Source: Sipunculus nudus (Eukaryota; Annelida; Sipuncula; Golfingiida; Sipunculidae). Taken from it: DNA of 64,000 bases. The stretch covers positions 77,443,891 to 77,507,890 of the forward strand of contig CM049317.1 in the NCBI GenBank assembly GCA_026874595.1. Reading direction: 5' to 3'. The translations under genes and the position numbers were made by a program. Under the pieces are notes generated by a model. That model saw only the letters and a program-made list of their open reading frames with translations. It did no database searches and was not told the origin of the DNA. Positions 11,395 through 24,129 of this stretch are shown piece by piece; positions within the stretch are counted from its first letter, which is position 1; every line of letters begins with the position of its first letter.

Positions 11395-14300
11395 CTGGAA
11401 ACAAAAGAAGAAATGTAAATTAGTGAAAAAGTAAACTTCTCTGATCCAATCTGATTATCACTTACAGACTTCCTTTCCATTCTCAATACTATAACAGCAA
11501 ACATCATAAAGAAAGGCATATCTACCAATCAAAAGATACAATGAAGACCATTTTAATGTACAAAGGCATTAATGTGAACAATGTAATTATTAAATCTCCA
11601 AAAGCATAATTGTGCTAAACCCTGATTTTGTCTATGGTATATTTCTTTATTAAACCATCATGCTGATTTCATCATTCAAATCATTAAACTGTCCTTTGGT
11701 ATGAAGTTGAGATCAGAAAGATTAGCTTTGAATTCAAGCATATTACATCCCTGAACTTATATGATAACAGTGAACATTTGGGGCAGTGTTGGTCTGAACT
11801 TACAGATTCTCTGTTCTGAGTGATTACATATGGTTTAATATCTAAACTTAACTGTTCCTTACTTTGGTACAGAAGTACCAACATAACTAAGACAATAATG
11901 AACAAAAAAATTACTATAAACTGTTTTAACAGCAGTTAAATAGCATTTTACCCTAGGGTGTATACTTCTTTTGAACCTTACCCTCAAGTCTTTGTTTTCT
12001 GGGGGTGGGGCTGGCTCCTCTAGCTTTGCGTGTAGAATACATGAAGGCTGCTCTGGTATTATGTTGACAGGTTCTTGGCACGCTCCGTCCCCGAACCCAC
12101 ACGGCTGATACAGGATCTGATGCATGTCGTGTAATATATCTGGTTGTTGTCAAGGACATAAATAAATAGGCTTGGACAGGCAGACCTTATGCTTGTCATG
12201 TAAAGAATGTCAATCGTAAAAAGATGTATGTATTTTTTATTTCTATAGTCAGCTTCATACATAGTAAACTTCTTATATGTGGTGCAATGTACAGATAATG
12301 TGAAAACTAATAAATCTTGTAATTTTATTGTATTAATTTATAATTTTTTATCAATATGACTGTTTTGCAATCAAATAATTTAGCTTTTAATTATATATAT
12401 ATGTAGCTGTCAGGGCAGCTGTTCTATAGAAAGACAAATGAATGTGTGGGTATGTGATTTTGGCATGAACCCCAAGTTTGCAAGTACATTTACATGTATA
12501 TATGTATGTATGTCAGTCTGTTTGTGTAAAAAAACCTGCAGTTACAGGGCAAAGATTTAGGATATAAAGTAAATAGTATTAGTTGGTTATGCTTTACTTC
12601 TGGTTCCGATTATAAAGTGGAATAATAACAAGTAAAAATTAACTATAACTGTCAAGTATTCTGCGCTGGATGAATTCTGCAGAGAGCCCTGACCTGACCA
12701 TATTGTACCAGTATTTGGTCCACCTCAGGGGCCACCTGGTGGCAGACTAAGAAATGGGATGCCATCCATCTGTCCACTGATGAGGACCTGCTTAGTTTGA
12801 AATATACATCAAATATCCAGCGATTTAGTGAGAATTGCTCTGGTAGCACTGATTTTCATACGGATGAGCAAGGAGAGCTTAACAGATTACTGGAATCTGA
12901 TACACATATGAATTGTTGCAAGTAACAAGAAGCTGACTTTGATATAATCTGAGGTAAAATAAATATGTATGTATCACATGAATATTTTAATCAATAAATA
13001 GTAACATAATAATATTTTGCTCTCCTTTTAATTAAAAGAATGATTAACTTAATTATAAGAATGATAAACCTAATCAAAGATGAGTAATATGTCACCGTTA
13101 ACGCACATCATTCAAGTAGGTATGATTTTCAAGGATACGTTTTGGACAGTATTTGGACAATGGCAGTGTGCGAGCTGCACATTTTTCTGACTTCTCTGAG
13201 TGAACACATTTTGGGTAGGACGGAGGTCGGTAGTTTGGGCCCTCTGACATGGCAATCCTTCTTTCACGGGACTGACGATGTAAGAGTGCCTCCTGAAATT
13301 TAAAATATGCATCGTTTTCAAGCACAACCTCACTCAAAGAGGCCTAGAAACTGCTTAAATATGGTTTTTTTCTAACACAAAATCATTTTGGGATGGACTT
13401 AACATTACAAAACACACATAATTAAACTTCTTCATAACTTGGTCTTTATAATACCCATAAACATGAGAAATTGCTACACCAGTTCTTTCATTATCATTTG
13501 AAGTACATTTATTCTGTTATATTCAGGTATGGCACAATCGAGATTCACAGATATCTGATAGCTAGGTCTTTCTTATATCCTGATTTCCTTTTTGTTAAAC
13601 AGAAAATCAATTTTTATGATATGGTTTTTATGAGAATCTAACTGTTGTAAAATACTTGGATATTTCTATCAATTTTTGGTGGAATGAGAGTATATCTTTT
13701 CTGGGAAATAGTTAAAGAACACCCGTGTCAACATCAACATTTAAAGGTGTCAAGACTTTAAACTGATACATTTATTCTACAGTAGTAAAACATAAATAAG
13801 TCCTGGCGCATCTGCAAGTGTCACATAAAAATCTACATTTTTTATTTTTAAATGTTGTATGTTATTTTAAAATTAAGATTTTATTAATAATGGTGTAATT
13901 GATAACAGGTAATTCTGCACATTTTCTGAAGGTATGATTTCTGTGAGAGTTCAGTGAGAGAACAAAGCCCAGACTTTTGATCATCCTTTAATGTAAAGGT
14001 GACTGTAACACTTATACTTTAATATGTTTACCTTGCCGTGCCTTTTGTGATAACGACGGAGTGCCACCAGGTTGTCATACATCTGTCTCTGCTCATAATC
14101 TTCTTTTGCTCCTTGTATACCACCTTTATAATCACATACATATATAATCATAATAACTCAACACACAATTATGATAATCATACATAATATCCTCAAACTA
14201 TGACTCCTCTGTGACTAAAAGGAACACTGGCCAAAACCATCTGTATTTCTAAGGAGGAGTTTAATAAATTTAAATGTGATGATAATTGTATGCTTTTGCA

Positions 14301-17300
14301 GGAATTGTCAAAGGCAACTGATTAATTTTGTTACAGAAATGTGGGCAGCTTTAGAGAAACATGATCACATGATATGAATGCATGCACTGGTGATACATGT
14401 GAAGGAGATCTCTAGTACCAGTACATCTAGATCTGGATTTGATATGCTCAGACTGATTCTGACATCAATGCTGTACTTAATGTAAATTTCCACATATACG
14501 TCGAGAAATTTGCTCCTAAAAAAATAATTCAGGAATGGGGGGTTGCCTTATGTGCAGGTCTAAGCCTGACAGTCAAAATTTTACCCAGACTTCGTCAAAC
14601 TGCCGACCTGAATGTCCGGCTGACGCAGATAGGACTTGCCTAATGGTTCATCAGATGTTTGTTTCCAGGGATGTCGGGTACATATGTGGCCCTTTCAGTC
14701 ATTAAATACTGTGGAATTAGACTTCCATACTATTTTTTTTTCAAGTTCAGCCATTTAAGCTGCCCTTTTAATTGGGTAATGTGGTATATCAAAATTCATG
14801 CGATAAACTTCGATGCTGACAACAAGCACGTGACCCTAAGCCTAGTTATAATTAACGAACTTCATTCCTTGGCGATTGAGCATGGGTGCTAGAGGCACGA
14901 GTATTGTGTAATAAATTGGGTTTTATCAATGGCATCGACTTTGTGTATTTGACATCAAAGTCTTATTAAGAATTGCTCGGCAACAACATTTGATGCTTGC
15001 ACAAGCCAGCAAACACGCAAATGACTGCAGGCCACTGTTTATAAACAGGTTACAAAAGGCGGGTGAACTTCAAAGCCATTTTCCCATTGACACAGGTCAT
15101 GGGTCTTAAGAGCCCAATGGTTTCATAACTATTTCTTCCGACAAGTAAAATGCTGACAGTTTGCTTGGAATTATATGCCATGACGATCGCCATGACCCAC
15201 TATAACTGTGGTCGCCAAAACAGGTCACACGAGATACGTGTTCCATGCAGTCAGCGATCATATCGAGTAGCTGATAAATCCGCAGTCTGTTAAGTACTGG
15301 GATTTAAAATACAAAACTATGAACGGGTATCATATTTTCATTCACAGTAATCAATTTTGAACATTGACAAAGATTATTTTATTTAAACCACTGTCAGATA
15401 AGCAGAAACGGCAAACTTGAGCTTGATTTTTTATTAAATTTTCCATTTTTCTTCAAGCAACATTGGCGTCACCTGATGGGAATATAGTTGACCGTTTTTT
15501 AAAGCAGTGACAAATGAATGCATGTTCTGAAAGGTGTAAAATGAAAGCTATTTAGTCTTATGTTATATACCTATTAATAACACTTGAAGAGCAAATCTTG
15601 TTCATTTTTATGTATAGAAAATAAAATTCAAACACGAAATAATGTGAATTCAGTTTCTCCCCTTTCTAATAAACAGACACGGTCTCCTTGACGTTTGATT
15701 GTCAATTTCCAAATTTTTTCACGCAACAGTGGCCACATCTTCCGGGAAAATGTATGACTACTTTTATGCCATTTGTATAAAGTATTGTCGGTTCTCAAAG
15801 GTAATATTGAATTATGTCTGTACCTATATAGACTTACGTATATATATTTACTCATATCATACTTACTTAGATACTTATTCAAAACACTTAGGAAAACGTC
15901 TTTGTTCATTTGAAAGCAACAAGAAGTGACCGTGATACCATGTCAATACTGTCACCTACGTCATCATATGGCGGGCTTTCCCAGGGGTTTCACTTTCAGC
16001 TATAAATCACGGCATCCAGTGGGTTTGACCTTCACTGAAAGGGAAAGTTACCTGCACTACAAGCAGTGGTAGTGGGTACTTGTAGCCTGACTATGCAGGT
16101 AAGTTTATTTTTGGGTGCGACTTTTAAATGACTCATCCCATTAGTTATTTACTTATCTGTTGTGAGCTGGGGACTATCCAGAATAAGTGGGCTCATAAAA
16201 ATTTTCTCCTAATTTTTCTCTTCAAAATCCCACCTCGACTTTTAAGCAGGGTCGACATATATGCAGAAATTTACGATGTACAGAATTAAATACACAAATC
16301 TTTGCTCATTTATTCATGAAAAATGCATGCTTTAATTAATGCTACAGAGATGACATATTTCACTGCGGCTGAACTTACTCCCGTCTTTGTCCTGTTTGGC
16401 AGCGTGTAAGTATTTCCTTCGTTTCTCTTTAAGCTGATGCTGTAACCTTTTAAACTGATCAATATACAGAGACTGTAGTCTGATCAGTTTATCTCTGGTG
16501 ATCCATGCCACCTCCTCTGCTGTGTATGTCCCTGCATGCCTGCAAGTAATGTGAGAATAAGTTCAGGCAAGAACAAGGAAAGTCAATGTTAAACTTTGGA
16601 CAATAAAAATTAATGAGAACAGCATTTAACTACAGTTACTCATTTGAAATGTTGATTTGGTTGTAGTTTACATTTGCCATCTTCTTCTCTGGCATGCTTT
16701 CATTTCCAATCAACTGCATTCTCAAGTAAAACAAATCAAAAGCAAAAAAAAATCTTTCATTAAAACTTAACTGAAATGGAGCCCTGATAAACCTGGCTAT
16801 GAAAATATGCAAAATGTGATCTGGAGATGTACTAATGATTTATGGGGCTGTAAAGATACATTATCTCACCATTCAATACATACTGCAATACTTCACTAGA
16901 GGTACAATAGATTATATATGTAACTACAAACTAGGATTTGAGTTCAGATTCTAAGTTATTACTCTTTTATGTTTTGAGCTGTCTCCATGCTTCAAGAAAA
17001 TTGAATAATCAAACAACCATTTCAATTGGTTTGATCATGCAGTGATTAGCCAATCACATGCCAATTAACTGACTTATGGCCAATGGTGTTTCACTTTACA
17101 TGCCCTCGACCACTGACTACCATAAATGGCAGAGGTGGCTAATCAAATGTAGTTTATATCCTCAATGTACTGATACAGGGACATCTGATGTTACTAATAC
17201 AATGTCTCAATTTGCAGCATCATGATTTATCAGTTCACCAGTTAATTCTTACAGCAAAACTGTTTAAAAGTTAGTTCTCTTTATAAGTGAAAATGTTTTC

Positions 17301-18851
17301 ATAATTGATTATAACAAATACGGTACCTGAATCATTCTTACATATTGTTCCCAATGATCAAACTTACTTCAAAGGGTCTTCCAGATCACTGTCTATACTC
17401 TCAGCATCACTGTCTCTGTCACCCGGCCACGTACAGTCCACCAGCAGCTGGTCATCAGAGTCACTAGTGCTGGCATAGTCTGAAAGTTTGATGTAAAAGC
17501 GAGGTTAGATAAATAGACTGGTGTCCAAAGATTAAAGGTTAATGTGAAAAATATACAAACATGCTGATAGTGAGAGTCACAGGTGGTAGCATAGCCTGAA
17601 AGTTTAATGTAAGGTCAGATAAATGGACTGGTTGTCAAAGTCTAAAAGTTAATGTGAAAACACTGATGGACAATTTAGGAGTCACCTGTATTGGCCTAGT
17701 GTAGAGGTAAATGTAAAATAATGGAAACACAAGTAAGCTGTAGTCACACAAATAACCAAAGATTGCTGTTTAATAATATTTTTATATAATTAGCAAAAGA
17801 TATGGCAGTTTATGGTGAAGTATACATTCAAAGATTACATTGTTATCATATGATTGTACTTCTTAATGGTAAATTATCTGACCTATGAATCTGCTTGCTG
17901 GAGTATCCAGACCGGGTTTGGAAGATTTCCCGACCGGATCAGCTGGATGGTCATTCAGTCGGTAGTGATCAAGATCATCCAGCAGGGTCTCCGGGGTTTC
18001 GGGGGGTCTCCGGATCTGGAGTGTTTTTTGTCTTAGTGCTGCTGCTTTTCTGGCATGTTCCTGGCAGTACCTACAGTAAATTACAATATGTACATTTATA
18101 ATTAAATGAGCAGGCAGTCTTTACAAAATTCTGAAACCAAAAGAAGAAAAGTGCAACAGCCTTGTAGTGTTTTAATTTCAAGAAAAGTTTTACAATACAT
18201 TACATTAAAATGAAATCTGTAGATATAATTGCTCTTTGAACTATTCAACTTCATTTTCGCATTAGATTTTATTATTTTTTTTCTCTTTGGTATCTTTATC
18301 CCTACATGTTACATATTAAAAGGTCTGAAAATAGGCATATACCATTATCAGTGGCTGCCAGGGTGCTGTGTGCAACAAGGCACTCATTTCTGTACAAAAC
18401 CTGTTACGAGCAACCAGTATGTAATAATTTCTATTTGGTACAATGACATATATAGCTCACATTTCATGGGAATTATGAATCTGAATTTCACTATACATCT
18501 TAACTTTACTTTCAGACACAGCCTGATTCTTATTTCATATGTTATAGAATTTATGAGTCTGAACTGCACTCTGCACCTTAATTTCACTTTCAGATACAGC
18601 CTGAGTCTTATATTTCCTCACCCTTCTTTGCGGTCTGCTTTAGGGGCTGCGTTTGGACAACGTTTAGCAGTTTTGGTTGAGATGTAGCTACACTGTTTGT
18701 AAGGACTGTTCTTGTCCTCGAGGATGTGCCTCATACAGTACTCATATCCCTCCAGTCGGTTCTGCATGCATGAGCGATGAGGGTAGTTGCAGAACAGACT
18801 CTCTGCCTGAAGGCGAGGCCATTTCAACACTTGGGTACTGCGCTTCAGCAT
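11197..18851 (-). CDS. KANSL2: KANSL2, NSL complex subunit 2, 8 coding exons, 433 aa
   Basis: Joining 18851-18622, 18070-17883, 17479-17368, 16539-16379, 14123-14032, 13292-13107, 12116-11982 and 11394-11197 gives one frame of 434 codons including TAG. All introns are GT-AG. Family role: scaffold subunit of the nuclear NSL complex (KAT8/MOF), which acetylates histone H4 and supports transcription. The N-terminal zinc module (aa about 21-82) has C21, C28, C39, H42, C54, C65 and then YCxEH, with the near-invariant stretch [20 protein letters not shown] helical region (aa about 177-230) reads [20 protein letters not shown], then [19 protein letters not shown] second Cys/His module spans aa about 290-355, and the tail is acidic and proline-rich. 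Length fits the family (human 492 aa). The ATG is 1 nt after a 3' splice site, so an upstream exon exists; the start could lie there. One expected zinc-ligand His reads Arg (exon 6). Confidence 0.92.
11982..12116 (-). CDS. KANSL2: KANSL2 coding exon 7 (second zinc module, second half)
   Basis: Acceptor CATGCATCAG, donor AGG|GTAAGG. It encodes 45 codons, [20 protein letters not shown] then [15 protein letters not shown], giving three Cys and one His in family order. The opening aligns with human VLFKCC. Confidence 0.88.
12655..12910 (+). other. Possible degenerate coding relic in a KANSL2 intron
   Basis: Plus-strand frames read [20 protein letters not shown] to a stop, then after a frame shift [20 protein letters not shown] followed by about 40 more codons to TAA. 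The composition is protein-like and higher in GC than the surrounding intron. I do not recognise the family; a fragment of a transposon-borne gene or a chance frame are both possible. Confidence 0.25.
13107..13292 (-). CDS. KANSL2: KANSL2 coding exon 6 (second zinc module, first half)
   Basis: Acceptor AAATTTCAG, donor GAT|GTGCGT, a less common donor. It opens with [12 protein letters not shown], nearly identical to the family, then [20 protein letters not shown] and YCPKRI. Where the human protein has C-x2-H (CLTH), this exon encodes CPKR, so the fourth ligand is Arg (codon CGT, one base from CAT). Confidence 0.88.
14032..14123 (-). CDS. KANSL2: KANSL2 coding exon 5
   Basis: Acceptor TTATAAAG (weak pyrimidine tract), donor AAG|GTAAAC. 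It encodes [20 protein letters not shown] followed by [10 protein letters not shown], matching the family's ALRRYRQRYG region. Confidence 0.85.
15973..16098 (+). promoter_or_regulatory. Candidate TATA promoter and first exon antisense to KANSL2
   Basis: Within about 130 bp, in KANSL2 intron 4, the plus strand has GGGCTTTCCC at 15973-15982 (NF-kB-like), GTTTCACTTTC at 15987-15997 (its complement GAAAGTGAAAC fits the IRF/ISRE core), TATAAA at 16001-16006, a second IRF-like core GAAAGGGAAA at 16037-16046, and a near-perfect splice donor CAG|GTAAGT at 16098/16099. The arrangement resembles a compact inducible promoter with a short first exon. No downstream exon was identified, so transcription is a hypothesis. 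Confidence 0.35.
16379..16539 (-). CDS. KANSL2: KANSL2 coding exon 4 (helical core)
   Basis: Acceptor TTACTTGCAG, donor GGGA|GTAAGT. It encodes [20 protein letters not shown] and the following [20 protein letters not shown] segment, the most conserved non-zinc part of the family and predicted to be helical. Confidence 0.93.
17368..17479 (-). CDS. KANSL2: KANSL2 coding exon 3 (acidic segment)
   Basis: Acceptor CTTTCAG, donor AA|GTAAGT. It encodes an acidic stretch ending [16 protein letters not shown], which aligns with the human DSEADSIDSDQEDPLK segment. The acceptor region is duplicated about 116 bp further into the upstream intron. Confidence 0.92.
17458..17660. repeat. Tandem duplication of the KANSL2 exon 3 acceptor region
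   Basis: GAGTCAC, then GCATAG(T/C)CTGAAAGTTT(G/A)ATG, then TTAATGTGAAAA occur twice with a period of about 116 bp. The first copy overlaps the 5' end of coding exon 3 and its splice acceptor. The second copy puts a decoy CTTTCAG acceptor deeper in the upstream intron. Confidence 0.8.
17883..18070 (-). CDS. KANSL2: KANSL2 coding exon 2
   Basis: Acceptor TTTACTGTAG, donor ATAG|GTCAGA. It completes the zinc module with [15 protein letters not shown], then encodes a Pro/Asp-rich linker ([19 protein letters not shown]). Confidence 0.9.
18465..18612. repeat. Duplication of about 78 bp next to KANSL2 exon 1
   Basis: Two copies share ATGA(A/G)TCTGAA, CACTTTCAGA(C/T)ACAGCCTGA and TCTTAT in the same order. 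The block ends about 10 bp from the donor of coding exon 1, inside the intron. Confidence 0.7.
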
Positions 18852-18852
18852 T
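18622..18852 (-). CDS. KANSL2: KANSL2 coding exon 1 (zinc module, first half)
   Basis: The acceptor TTTTACAG precedes A-ATG and the donor is GG|GTGAGG. It encodes aa 1-76 with six of the first module's Cys/His ligands. The start codon is the first base triplet after one leading A, so the 5' UTR must continue in an exon further upstream. Confidence 0.9.
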
Positions 18853-19159
18853 CTGTAAAATAAGATACAGCATGGTACTGTACTATGTAGGTCAAGACAA
18901 GAACAATGTAATACTGAGGAACCACAACATGTGTAACATTCTTTCTCTGTCTGTCTCTCCCTGTCTAATCTTATCTTTAGAATCCTATCCTCTGTTTATA
19001 TCTGTGCACAAGACAACCATTAAATATATACAGATGTGCTCCTTTAAACTGCCTTTAATAGTAGATCCATTTAAGTGTTTAGAACTGTTGCAGAAGGTAC
19101 TTGTTGATCCCTCCATTGAACTGAATATACTGAACAAAGGGACAGAGATATGTGGTCTG

Positions 19160-19228
19160 ACACGGCCTCTGGACATGGCCATGTGGCCTGGCACCTTCTG
19201 GACATGGCCATGTTGTCTGGCACCCTCT
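19160..19228. repeat. Short tandem duplication, about 30 bp, two copies
   Basis: CTCTGGACATGGCCATGTGG and TTCTGGACATGGCCATGTTG are each followed by a CTGGCACC(T/C)TCTG segment. The core ACATGGCCATGT is palindromic. Confidence 0.75.
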
Positions 19229-19229
19229 G

Positions 19230-20180
19230 CACAATATTATCATACAACCATAAATATGAGAGGAAACATTCACACTTTAATTTTAAACACTCTAATTTTG
19301 CCTATACTCTATAACTGGAGTGAATAATCAGTATAGTATCCTTTCCAAAAGGCTTATCGACTGAATTCAAAATATTTAATGGTCAGTTTTCATAATTTGT
19401 CTCTGACAATTACTAATTTTATCACATTCAGTTCCTGCAGTAAATTACTAGAAGGTGCCCATTCTTTCACTGGGCATAAAAGGTATACATAGAATACACT
19501 GTTCTCTACTGGAAGTCTTTAGAACAGTTTAACACCAAGTTTTGTGCTGAAGCCATTACATTAAGAAAAAAAAACTTGAACCAGGTGGTATCAGTGATGC
19601 GAAGAAACATAAACACAGTGAAAAGTATGGTACTGGGTGTGTGGAAAATACTGTCCTTTTAACAGTAAACAACAGTCTTTACTCGTGAATAGACACACAT
19701 GGATTATATACATATCAACACACATAATCCAAACAATATATAAAACAGGTGAAAAAGAGACACTTAGCCCAGGTGATTTCATGAAGATACTTTGTATTCA
19801 GCTACAATGAACATCTTGCAGAAGATAAAATACATTGTGATCAATATGTACAAGTTACAAAATTAATAACTATTGGCACTGATTACACTTGTTCTTGCCG
19901 TCTCTTATTTTTCTTCCTTGATGTTATCTGTTGAAGATGCTTACACTATATGATACAGTTATATTATTTACATGAGTGATTACCTAAATTATATATCATG
20001 AATACAATATGAAAGAGCAAGGTTAGTAGATGATCACCAAGGCCTCGAGCATCTGTTTTGCCTTTTAGGCTAAATGCTGTGTCTTTCCTGCATGTCAGTT
20101 CTGTAAAGCTTATAATTGTTCACAGTTGTTATTTCAAGCGGCTTGACTAAAGAACATTGTCTGTAAAAATGTTCAGGGTT
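19230..20180. other. No gene seen upstream of KANSL2 exon 1
   Basis: No splice-bounded conserved frame was found. If the KANSL2 promoter is near 33.5 kb, this is part of its long first intron. Confidence 0.4.
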
Positions 20181-20184
20181 TTTT

Positions 20185-22486
20185 TTATTAGCTCAGCTGA
20201 CTGAAAATCCTCTGAGCAGAGTGACAGCAATCACTCTGTCTATTGTACTCTGTCCGTCCCTGTCTGTTCATTAACTGGGCACAAATTGTAATTGCTGGAC
20301 CTGAAATACACTAACTTAAAATCCATGGTGGTCCATAAACAAGGGACCCATGGGTCACGGCGCTCAGCTGTTATATATGATAAAATATATGATTTGGGAA
20401 AGAGGCACATGCTGGTTTTGTGTGGTAATAAATATAAGCTTTATTATGAGTTGTTGGTGTTTAACTTATGTATGATTTTGATAGTATCTTTGGAGACAGG
20501 GAAGAGGATTGATTTCATTTATTTTATTAACAAATGGAGTTCTATTGTCACACAGATTTTGACTTGGCCATATAACTTATAAGCAGCACATATAATAAAC
20601 TATTTTAACTATTTATTAAAATTTAATAACGAATATTGTGCCAATATAATTTTTATTAAAAAAAATAATAAGAAGAAAATCATATGATTTTTAAAAATAA
20701 AATATAACTGAAATGATTATTGAAATAATATTATAGAATATATTCATGAATGCATTCATGAATACATTTTGAAAGTATCTGCACTGGTATTCAAATAGTT
20801 TCATTTTTACCTGAATTCCCATTCTTATGCAATAAATTTTTTTTAATGCAGATTATATTCATATTCGTATTCAAATACATTTGCAAAGCATTTGCACCAT
20901 GTCTAGTATTTATTCAGTTTTAGCCAAACAATGATGTTGAGAATCCAGAATATACAAAATTCACAAATTTAAAAAATGATCATAAGTACCTGGTTTTATG
21001 GCTTTTATTTATATTAAAAAAAATAAATGTAATATATTCACTTTGGACTAATTTCACATCAATCTACACACTAGACACAGTAGGAATCTAGATTAATATT
21101 ATCAACTGCATCTTTGTCTATCATTAATTTCCATCATATGATCCCTAATGATTAGTAATGAATAATATGATTTATTTTTTTATATTTAAAATTTCACTGA
21201 AAAATACCATAGGTGACTGCATGGTGTTATTTGGAATAACATTGACACTGACATTCTATCCATCCATACAAGATTCTTACATCATCAGTAACTGCAATTT
21301 AATTTTCTGTTACTCATCAACTAACAAATTCTTTTTCTATTAATTTTTCTTTTATTTGTTATAAAAAAACCAATACAAAATTATTAATTTATTGTTTATT
21401 GTTATGTTGTTTTTCAAAACAACTACTAGATGAGTTGGGTTGGACACCTGAATCAACTGTGGCTGGGCATTAGCTGCCTGGCTGTCCCAGTGTATGCTTC
21501 GCTCAAGCATGCATAATCTGATGAAAGGTCAACAAGGTCAACATACAGGTGACTGAAGAGGGGCTGGATTAAGCCTGGGTCTGACATGGTCTCATAAAAA
21601 CATTAATAAAAGCTACAATATTTGGCCAATTTCTTTCAGCTTTCTAAACTACAAAGATGAAATCCTTATGTGTGCTTAATATGAAAATTATATCAACAGT
21701 GCTCTCAGGAAACAAACGTGCCATGGTCAAAGTTGGGCAAAATTTAGGGTACTAATTTTATATTTATACTAATAACTTATAAAATTTGAAAAATTCAGAA
21801 CTAATTTTTGGTATTTAATTGAATCTTGATTAAATAATGTTACATCCCTGACAAAAAATCTCTAGCTTCAGCAATCCTCTTGTTAAGGAAGTAAATATAT
21901 TTCTTGATTTTTAAAAAGTGCATTATTTTTGGGCCCAAAATTAAAAACAATTACGCAATACTGACATCATTTCTGGCATGTGCATAGTGAATATATAGAA
22001 AATATGTATATTATATATGATAAAAGGCAGATAAGTGGTTTTGATACAGTCTTACAGTGGAACAATGGGTTTTTAATGGAAAAATGAAGTTTTTCATTAA
22101 TATTTCGAAGGAATTAAGTCCTAGTGATCAAATTCTTGGCATGGTAGGGGATTTTGGAGACATCTAACTGTATGCTAAATTTAAGGAACTTAGAGCTGAA
22201 GCTGGGGAGCTGAGCTCTAGCAAACTGCATAACACTAGCTTGATGTAAACTTGATGTGACATGGTGCTTGAAAACTTGAATAAAATCTACAGTTTTTGAT
22301 CAACTGGTTTCAAATTTTTGGTGTTAACAGACACAATGCTAACAAAAACATGCTGTGAAAATTAAATCCACAGTACTTACAGGAAAAAAACGTGCCATGG
22401 TCAAACTTTGGCAAAATTTAAGGTACCAATTTTATATTTTTGCCAATATTTAAAACAAGGGACCCATGGGTCACGGCGCTCAGCTG
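20185..22486 (-). mobile_element. Interspersed element, copy A (inverse of the copy at 44.6-47.2 kb)
   Basis: From about 20337 to 22450 this copy is the reverse complement of about 45060-47155, with long near-identical blocks, for example the region around 21060-21160 against 46318-46440. The 31-bp border motif starting CAAGGGACCCATGGGTC occurs in direct orientation at both 20338 and 22455. A related GCTCAGCTGACTGAAAATCC start plus a CTGTCCGTCC tract precedes it at 20190-20270. No transposase frame is visible, so it is non-autonomous or decayed. Confidence 0.8.
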
Positions 22487-22489
22487 ATC

Positions 22490-24125
22490 GTGATTGTACT
22501 ATAAATGTTTCTCATCTGTGATACTATATTGAGTCGATAAAGCTTATGAATATCATGGACATGTTGGGCTATTATAAAGGAATGTAATGTAATATGTGAG
22601 TAAATGATAAATGAAATTACCTGACTGATGGATTAATAGAGTCAAATATAGTGGTTTATTTTTTATTTATTTAGGAGGGGTTGAAAATTGTGATATATTT
22701 GAGCAAATATGAATGCAATGACAGCAGTAATAAGCAGTAGTAGAATGATGATAAGGCTATTTGTGGAAGGATCTAAAGTGTATGGTAGTCTGCAAGCTTT
22801 CAATTTGACAGATATGATGTTATGATTAACTATGCTGATGAAGTGATTTATGAATTTGTGACTGTATGACACAATATCTCTTTAGTCTTGACAAGGTACA
22901 TTATTGTGATGCCCACTATGTCTACATATTACACAATATTGGCATAATTTGTGGCATGTACATAGGTACCTATGGACGTATAGTTATACAAAATATTAAA
23001 GTATGAATATATCTGATTCATCTTGTTCTTGCTTACTGAGGCTGACCTTGGGATGGGGTTCTGAGAAGGGAATGTGAGGGCAGCATGAAGGTGGATGTAG
23101 AAATATTTTATTGTAATGTTTTTCATTTATATAAGAATATGAAAAGCTAAGAGGAAAGGGGCCCTCCTACTTCGTTATAGTAAAGTTCTAAATATATGAT
23201 TGCAAATAATACTCTGACAAGACTGTCATGAAGAAAAACAGTAAAATTTTGAGATACTGTGATGCATATGAAAATTTACAGATGGACAGGCAAGTGGACA
23301 GAATGGACTAATACCTTTATTTCACTTTCAAGGGAATAATGCATTTAAGTTTATATACAATCCTATTTTTTTTAAGCATATCCACTTTTTCCATTAAGAA
23401 GTTTTTATCTGAATCATTTTTTTATTTACAGGTTTTATAAATTTTTAATAAAAAACCTGAAAATATAAGTTAAAATATTAGAATTGTTGCAAAAGTTGCA
23501 ATCATTATATATACAGAGTAAAAAACTGAAACTATAAGTTAAAATATTAGAATTGTTGCAAAAGTTGCAATCATCATATATCCAGAGTGTAGCTCATATT
23601 GGGTCATATTATGCATACACATATATTTTATTATTTTTAAATCATAAATGTTTAAACTGAATTTAAAAGAAAATAATGCCACAACATGGCATCTACACGA
23701 ATATTCCTTGAATCACTATTAAAAAGTTTTGCACATTGGAGTTTTCAGTACATGCTTAATTTTATTCACCAAAATAAAATAAAAGTAAATTTGATAAAAT
23801 AAAACATCTTTTCAAATAAAGTATACACACTGTTGGTTTAATGAGGGACAAACAATATCATTGTGCTAATTACTATCCCAGTTTTAATTTATAACTGGAA
23901 TTAAAAGTCAATTTCATACCTGGTGAAGTTTTTACTCTTCTGAAGTAAGGAATTACTTATCTGATGAACATCCACACTTTCATAACAATACACCACTTTG
24001 TGGACACAATTAAATGTACACTTTAATCATTGTAACCCTGGTGGTACAATACAAAATCTAAAATGTAGCATAGCCTAGAATAAGAATGGATCAAATACAG
24101 AAAATAATAACATTCATCTAGTTAA
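22490..24125. other. Gene-free AT-rich interval
   Basis: No conserved exon was recognised. The only structure noted is a tandem duplication at 23450-23590. Confidence 0.45.
23450..23590. repeat. Tandem duplication, about 66-bp unit, two copies
   Basis: Both copies carry TATAAGTTAAAATATTAGAA and GTTGCAAAAGTTGCAATCAT, differing by a few bases. TTGCAAAAGTTGCAA is itself a near-palindrome. Confidence 0.85.
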
Positions 24126-24129
24126 TGCA

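Noticed and set aside
18229-18687. 152-codon plus-strand open frame
   Set aside because: Phe/Ile/Leu-rich frame in AT-rich intron, antisense to KANSL2 and spanning a local duplication; no protein similarity recognised.
18677-19327. 216-codon plus-strand open frame
   Set aside because: It overlaps KANSL2 coding exon 1 in antisense, has no recognised domain, and its composition beyond the exon is that of an intron.
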